DNA from: Numida meleagris
Taxonomy: Eukaryota > Chordata > Aves > Galliformes > Numididae
Reading direction: 5' to 3'
Assembly (NCBI RefSeq): GCF_002078875.1
Contig: NC_034412.1
Span: forward strand, 76,897,458 to 76,961,457
Length of the DNA stretch: 64,000 bases
The position numbers were made by a program, and so were the translations under genes. This document shows positions 58,900-64,000 of the stretch, one piece after another. Position 1 is the stretch's first letter. Each line of letters begins with the position of its first letter. The notes under the pieces were generated by a model. That model did no database searches. It had not been told where the DNA came from and worked only from the letters and a program-made list of their open reading frames with translations.

Positions 58900-59400
58900 C
58901 ATGGCTGAGACTGTGCAATTGAAGAACCTGAGAGAAGTGAGTGAGACAAAACCAGAATAACAACTCTGGACTTCAGAAGACCGTATTTCAGCCTGCTTAG
59001 GACCCTGGTTATGATGATCCCATGGGAAACTACTTTGGGTGGAAAAGAGGCCCAGGAGGGCTGGCTGATCTTTAAGTACAGCCTCTTCAAGGCACAAGAA
59101 TGATCAATTCCTGTCACGTTAGCATGGCAGAAACTGAGCCTGGGAGAACAAGAAGCTCCTGACTAAGCTCAGACATGAAAAGAAAGTACTCACATGGTGG
59201 AAGAAGGAACATGCAAAGACAGTGCCCGCTCCTGTAGGAATAGATCAAGGAGAGCAAATGCTTATTTGGAGCTGACTCTAGTGCAATGTAAGCATAATAC
59301 AAAAGATTTTTCTAATACTTTGTTAGGACAAGGTAGGTTAGTGATTGAATGGGGCTGTTGCCTGCATCTCAGCTATGCAAAAACTGGTTCAGTGGTTTGA
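58900..59400 (+). mobile_element. CR1 LINE internal fragment (end of endonuclease to before RT)
   Basis: ACAACTCTGGACTTCAGAAG, GATGATCCCATGGG, GCCCAGGAGGGCTGG and TGATCTTTAAGTACAGCC, with AAGGCACAAGAATGATC, match the part of CR1 ORF2 between endonuclease and RT. GAACAAGAAGCTCCTGAC and GGTGGAAGAAGG continue it. The similarity fades by about 59400, close to where an LTR starts at 59438. Being only the middle of an element, it may be one arm of a CR1 broken by the ERVL remnant, though the RT core expected on the far side is missing. Confidence 0.75.
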
Positions 59401-59415
59401 AGAGAGAGAGAGAGA
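59400..59415. repeat. (GA)n short repeat
   Basis: About seven GA units just upstream of the LTR start. Confidence 0.75.
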
Positions 59416-59437
59416 ATTTCTTTATGATGTCAGAAGG

Positions 59438-60633
59438 TGTCCTGGTTATATCAGTATTCCATATCATGACATCATGTGATGGGCTGTTGGGTGTAGAGAC
59501 ACAGTGTACTGTGGAGCTATATTTCCTAGTCTCATGCTCTTTAGTAGTCTCATGTGAGTTCTGATTCTCCAAGAGGAAGATACGCTGAGATGTTTTACAT
59601 TTCCCAAGGGCCTCCACATGATCTACAATTCCAGGTGACGGGGGTGAGGTGGCTTCCAGGTTCCAGCTGTGCAGCAAGCAGCAGCACGGTCATAGCCTTC
59701 CTCTCTCTCCCATTTGAATTTTTTATTTGTAACTCATTTTCTTATTATTATCTTATGTTGTTTCACCATTTGTAGTAAATTTGTTATCTCTCCTTATCTT
59801 AATTGGGTCATTTTTATTCTCCCCAAAAGCGGAAAAAGGGGCCCCCTTGTCCTGTTGCACTTGAAACTGTGACTGTCAGTGATGCCCAGCATGAGGCACG
59901 ACAACGATCTGATTTAGATAAGAGATCTGCTGATAGTCAGTTAGAACTTTTATTAAAGTTTTTGGCCTGTGCCAATTTTCCAAGAAGTTTTGACATCATG
60001 CCAACTTGTTATTTTCCAGCTAAAAGAAAAATGATTCTGTTTTTCTGTTTAACAGTGCTCTTTAAGGGGCTTCACACAATTACCCAAAAGAAAAATGATG
60101 GAAACACATGAAGATGAGGAGGAAAGCACTACGCTTTGGCCTCTCACTGAGAGCAAGATCTGAGATTTGTGTAAACCTTATTGTTTTACCTACGTGATCA
60201 TGGTGAGGATATGGAGAGTTGGCATGGAAACCTACCTCACTCTCATGGGCCCGGGTAAAAGAGTTACAAAACAATCAACTGCAAATGAGGGTTCCCTCAC
60301 AGAAAGGGCTGCTCCCGTGACTACTGGTAACTAGAGGGGCCCTCCTTCCATTAATGGGGGCCAAGGGACAACTGAGTGTACTAGACTGTATGGATTCGAT
60401 GGCCTGGCACACCAGAACCACAGAAATATGAGGCTTGGGTGGACACTGGTGCACAGTGCACCCTGATGCCATCTAGTTATAAAGGAACAGAATCTAGCTT
60501 GATTTCTGGAGTGACAGGAGGTTCTCAACAACTGACTGTGTTGGAAGCCGAGGAGAGCCTCACTGGAGGAGGCTGGCAAAAATGCTCCATTGTGACTGGC
60601 CCTGGGGCTCCATGTTTTCTTGGTATTGAATTT
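59438..60633 (+). mobile_element. ERVL-type provirus remnant (5' LTR, gag-like region, protease)
   Basis: LTR-like sequence starts at 59438 with TGTCCTGG and AGTATTCCATATCATGACATC, clearly related to the TGTCATGG...GTATTCCACATCATAACATC start of the solo LTRs. Its 3' limit, primer-binding site and leader are not identifiable; the LTR probably ends near 59810. From about 59840 to 60420 the DNA has broken frames that lie where gag would be, including an open frame of 102 codons (59803-60111) with no motif I can name. A retroviral protease domain follows at 60436-60633. The remnant stops at a CR1 piece. No pol, env or 3' LTR is present. It is inactive. Confidence 0.65.
60436..60633 (+). pseudogene. 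Retroviral aspartic protease remnant
   Basis: This enzyme would cleave the Gag-Pol polyprotein during particle maturation. The frame encodes the active-site motif DTGA (Asp codon at 60442-60444) within WVDTGAQCTLMP. A flap-like segment with SGVTGG lies about 25 residues later, and a C-terminal GAPCFLGIEF occupies the position of the conserved (I/L)LG helix motif. These three in order, about 66 residues, are a fair match to ERVL-class proteases. There is no intact upstream reading frame joining it to gag, and the downstream reading frame runs directly into CR1 sequence and then a stop (TGA near 60653). Not functional. Confidence 0.7.
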
Positions 60634-60985
60634 AAGTTCAACAAGACCAAGTGCTGAGTCCTGCACTTTGGCCACAAAAACCCCAGGCAATGCTACAGGC
60701 TTCAGGCAGAGTGGCTGGAAGACTGTGGGTGGGAAATGGATCTGGGGTTGTTGACTGACAGCCATCCGATCATGAGCCAGCAGTGTGCCCAGGTAACCAA
60801 GAAGTCCAATGGCACCCTGGCTTATATCAGAAATACTGTAGTTAGTAGGTCTAAGGAGGTGATCATCCCACTGTACCTAGAACTGGTGAGGCTGCGCCTT
60901 GACTACTGTATTCAGTTTTGGGCCCCTCACTACAAGAAAGACACTGAGGCCCTAGAGTATGTCCAAAGAGAACAACAAAGGTGGT
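60634..60985 (+). mobile_element. CR1 LINE internal fragment fused to the ERVL remnant
   Basis: From AAGTTCAACAAGACCAAG onward this is CR1 RT C-terminal sequence of the same subfamily as the element at 1-1167. An 88-codon open stretch (60736-61002) carries [39 protein letters not shown] and [10 protein letters not shown] stop replaces the Arg expected after TKC. It has neither the catalytic box nor a 3' UTR. Both ends are abrupt, at the protease junction on the left and at ACAAAGGTGGTG near 60985 on the right. Confidence 0.88.
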
Positions 60986-62649
60986 GTTATCTTTATACAT
61001 AAAAGTTTATGAACATCTGTAGAAAAAATCAAGAGATCTTATACTATTGTTGATTATCTCTACCTAGCAGTGTACTTTTTTAGCAACATAGAAAGTCTCA
61101 ATAATATCTTGTGAGTTGATTAGGTCCTGTGTCAATATAGGTCATAAGCTGATTATCTTTTCTCATACTATGAGATTGTTTTAAACAGTGACTGGTTCAA
61201 GCCTTATTTTGGGTATCCAAATGAAAAAGTGGAACTGTACATCTTACGTCTTTATAGACCATGTATAATCAGAATTATGCAAAAAGAATGTAATTTCAGT
61301 TATTCCGTGGAACAGAGAAAATAAAACTAAAGAAATAAGAATTATTAATATTATATGGTACTGCTGTGTGAAGAGACCAGTTAAGCAGAGAAGTTCATTT
61401 TTGAAACATAACGCTTTCTGTCCTGAACACCACAGGCAGCTTCACAAGTATAAATTATCTCTCCACTAATAAGTATCAGGGTCACATTTTACTTGGGATT
61501 CTAAATCCATGTCATTATTCTAAAATGTGCTTGTGAAGAAAGATTCATTTGTTGTGTAGTGAAGGAGCTTCTAGGGATTGCTTTTAAGTGACTTTGATTA
61601 ACCTCAACAAGAGCTTAAAATATGTCAATATCGGAACTTTTTGAGAAAGCTTAAGATTTCCATAAACGAATCAAGGGAGGAAAAAAGTCAGAAAACTATA
61701 GAAGCTGTGGGGTGATTGTGTGAGTTAAAATAACTATTAATAGAACTATCATTTGTTAAAGAATTCTTACATAATGGCAATCATAAGCTTTTAATCTTTT
61801 TCTGAATAAAATGATTTGTTTGGCAAGTCTGTATGTGCATACATGTATATATACATATATATATACATGTATTTATATATACGTCTTTGCACTGGTAATT
61901 CCTGAACTTTTGATGTGACTTCAAAAAGTTAAAATCCAGAAAAGGAATTAATGAAGGCACATTGATGAACATCAAGTTCACTGAATGTCAAATTGTGTTA
62001 TTTCCCTAATGTTAAAATAGTACTTAATAGCCTTTGATGCAGCAAAATAAAATAGATGTTTTCTTTGATATGTATGTGCAGAACAAAGATGGCTTTGAAG
62101 TCTGTTTTTGTGTATTCCTTTAGCAGTGAAAAACTGACATATGATTGTAAACTTAGATTACTTGAAAGTATGAAAGCACATGAGACTTAAAAGGAAAAGT
62201 AGGACAATTTTCTTGACAGAAAAGTAATGCTATCTCTAGTGTCAGCGATGTTAATTGATTGTACTTGAACTTCTCCAAGACTTTAGGTGATTAGTTTGTT
62301 TAAACTGAAAGGATACTACTATGGATAAACTTTAAACCATAAGTGAGGTATAGAAATAATGAAGTGCAATTGGCAAAATGAATGAGTTGGAAGTGACTTA
62401 TTAACCTTTTCAGTCAGTAGATCTTTGAGAACTCCAGCCACCACTTAATAGCAAAACATAAGCTTGTCCCTTTCTCACTGCCTGAAGAGGGATGCAGAAT
62501 TTGACACATTCCCTTGCCTTGATTAGTCTTTTGTGAAGTGCATAAACAGATATTTGAAAGAATGTGTCTCCTCAATATTTTAAGATTTGGTAAGGAGGTG
62601 GTGGCTCAGAGAATCTCTTCAACATATACTAGTCACTCAGACTATATCT
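60986..62649. other. AT-rich unassigned sequence
   Basis: No gene seen. Contains the AT-rich hairpin at 61840-61871. Confidence 0.5.
61840..61871. repeat. Perfect 14-bp-arm AT-rich hairpin
   Basis: TACATGTATATATA (61840-61853) and its exact reverse complement (61858-61871) flank the four-base spacer CATA. It sits in a TA/CATA microsatellite (61831-61882) and is likely cruciform-prone. Confidence 0.8.
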
Positions 62650-64000
62650 GCAATGTCCTTGGTAGTGGCGCGGGTGAACATCTGACAGACTTACCTTCTT
62701 CACACCCATTTTTAAGAAGGGTAAAAAGAATGACCCTGGGAACTACTGACCTGTCTCCCAGGAAAGATCATGGAGCAGATCCTCCTGGAAGCTATGCTAA
62801 GGCACATGGAAGACAGGGAGTTGATACAGGAGAACCAGCATGGTTTCACCAAGGACAAATCATGCTTGATCAATCTAGTGGCCTTTTATGATGGTGCCAC
62901 TTCATCAATGGACAAGGGAAGAACCACTGATGTCATCTGTGTCGACATCAGTAAGGCCTTCGACATGGTACCCCACAGCATCCTTCTCTCCAAATTTGAA
63001 AGATATGGATTTGATGGAGGACTGTTCAATGGACAAAGAACTGCAGGATCGAGTCCAGAGAGTGGTGGTCAATTGCTCAGTGTTGGGGGGGAGATCAGTG
63101 ACAAGTGGTGTCCCCCAGGGGTCAGTGCTGGGACCGATACTCTTTAATTAATCTTCATCAGTGACATTGACAGAGGGGTTGAGTGTGATGACACCAAGCT
63201 GCAGGGTGCGGTTAACACACCAGGGGGATGGGATGCTGTCCATAGGGACCTAGATAGGCTTAAGCAGTAGGCTTAGGTGAACATCATGAGGTTCAACAAA
63301 TGCAAAAGCAAGGTCTTGCACCTGGATCGAGGCAACCCCCATAAACTGATACAAGCTGGGGAATTAAAAGATTGAGCACAGCCCTGCAGAAAAAGACCTG
63401 GGGGTACTGGTGGATGGCAAGCTGGACATGAGATAGCAATGCATCCTTGCAGCCCAGAAAGCCAACCGTATCCTGGTCTGCATCAAAAGAAGCATGGCCA
63501 GCAGGGCAAGGGAGGTGATCCTGCCCCTCTGTTCTGCGCTGGTGAGGCCTCACCTGGAGTACTGCATCCAGATGAGTACAGGAGAGACATGGACCTGTTG
63601 GAATGTGTCCAGAGGAGGGCCACAAAAATTATCAAAGGGATGGAACACCTCCCCTTTGAGGACAGGCTGAAAGAGCTGGGGCTGTTTGGCCTGGAGAAGA
63701 GAAGGCTCCGAAGTGATCTGATAGTAGCCTTTCAGTATCTAAAAGGAGGACTGCAGGAAAGACAGGGACAGACTCTTTAGCAGGTGACAGGTGGTGTGTG
63801 GTGACAGGACAAGGGAAAATGGTTTCAAGCCTCAAGAGAGTAGATTTAGGTTAGATATGAGGAAAAGATGTTTTATAGTGAGGGTGGTGAGGCACAGGAA
63901 CAGGTTGCCCAGAGACATGGTGGATGTCCCGTCCCTGGAGACTTTCAAGGCAAGGCTGGATGAGGCCCTGGGCAAGCTGATCGAGCTGTGGATGTCCCTG
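62650..64000 (+). mobile_element. CR1 LINE, ORF2 RT to near 3' end, cut by right window edge
   Basis: The sequence enters CR1 at about 62650-62700 (CTTCACACCCATTTTTAAGAA, which encodes TPIFKKG in intact copies). It runs through the whole RT to the RT C-terminus at the right edge. Motifs in order are [109 protein letters not shown] and NRLPRD. The first part is open from 62770 to 63147 (125 codons), then the frame shifts. An 18-base loss just before DDTKL (about 63186) removes the Phe and Ala of the catalytic FADD box. The 3' UTR lies beyond the window. Confidence 0.93.
62770..63147 (+). pseudogene. CR1 ORF2 fragment (RT N-terminal half)
   Basis: The 125-codon frame begins inside RT at MEQILLEAM and carries [10 protein letters not shown]. 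It also carries [12 protein letters not shown], in which the Asp of VDIS is the first catalytic metal ligand. About 85 residues in, the frame leaves the CR1 sequence. The continuation ([23 protein letters not shown]) is in the frame that is open at 62888-63151, so a frameshift lies around 63010-63060. Not a functional gene. Confidence 0.85.

Noticed and set aside
58617..59117. 166-codon open frame on the minus strand, the longest non-CR1 frame
   Set aside because: Half of it is antisense to recognisable CR1 sequence, the rest is GC-rich with few stops, and there is no domain or codon pattern of a gene.
59438..60633. A complete or recently active provirus
   Set aside because: Only one LTR, a broken gag-like region and a protease fragment are present; pol, env and the 3' LTR are absent and frames are interrupted.
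61190..61205. GGTTCAAGCC as a tRNA B box
   Set aside because: No A box, acceptor stem or cloverleaf can be built around it; a ten-base match is expected by chance.
1..64000. CRISPR array, operon, phage or other prokaryotic system
   Set aside because: The sequence is vertebrate: CR1, mariner and ERVL elements, no dense coding, and no regularly spaced short repeats.

Overview
The window looks like a stretch of bird genome, most likely galliform (chicken-like). The evidence is about twenty CR1 LINE pieces on both strands, whose 3' ends carry the CR1 tail repeat ATTCTATG. There are also two internally deleted mariner copies matching the galliform Galluhop/Mariner1_GG type, and several ERVL-type LTRs of avian kind. 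The background is AT-rich. I could not support a single host protein-coding exon, rRNA, tRNA, miRNA or promoter, so this reads as a gene desert or the inside of a very large intron. The species assignment rests on recognising repeat families by eye, not on a database search.

Layout. 1-1.17 kb: 3' end of a CR1 with a 307-codon RT-C-terminal frame. 2.15-2.7 kb: GC-rich block. 2.73-3.23 kb: solo LTR with a 5-bp target duplication. 4.0-4.35 and 9.0-9.5 kb: minus-strand CR1s. 10.7-11.5 kb: two CR1 pieces facing each other. 14.1-15.3 kb: CR1 with several internal deletions. 16.8-17.5 kb: old CR1. 17.5-27.4 kb: mostly unassigned AT-rich sequence, with a GC-rich block at 26.5-27.0 kb. 27.4-28.8 kb: old CR1 split by a diverged LTR. 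29.28-29.8 kb: second solo LTR, inserted in an ancient LINE tail. 30.5-31.2 kb: CR1. 32.5-34.5 kb: a three-level nest, CR1 hit by mariner hit by LTR. 38.98-39.49 kb: LTR with a damaged end and no TATA box. 41-47 kb: cluster of CR1 pieces plus a likely 5S-rRNA-derived SINE relic. 51.2-51.9 kb: older ERVL-type LTR. 52.08-52.8 kb: probable hAT transposon interrupted by a mariner. 54-55.2 kb: very old LINE. 58.9-61.0 kb: CR1, ERVL remnant (LTR, gag-like region, protease), CR1. 62.65 kb to the right edge: CR1 with most of ORF2, broken.

Nothing here works together as a pathway. What the window holds is a readable order of transposition. Ancient LINEs and the SINE relic come first, then old CR1s and an early LTR, then mariner and hAT, and last the LTR family represented by four copies; three of these have clean ends and perfect 5-bp target duplications. 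No intact transposase, reverse transcriptase or provirus remains. I found no undescribed system. The nests, the variable G-rich tract of the LTR and the SINE relic deserve the second look.
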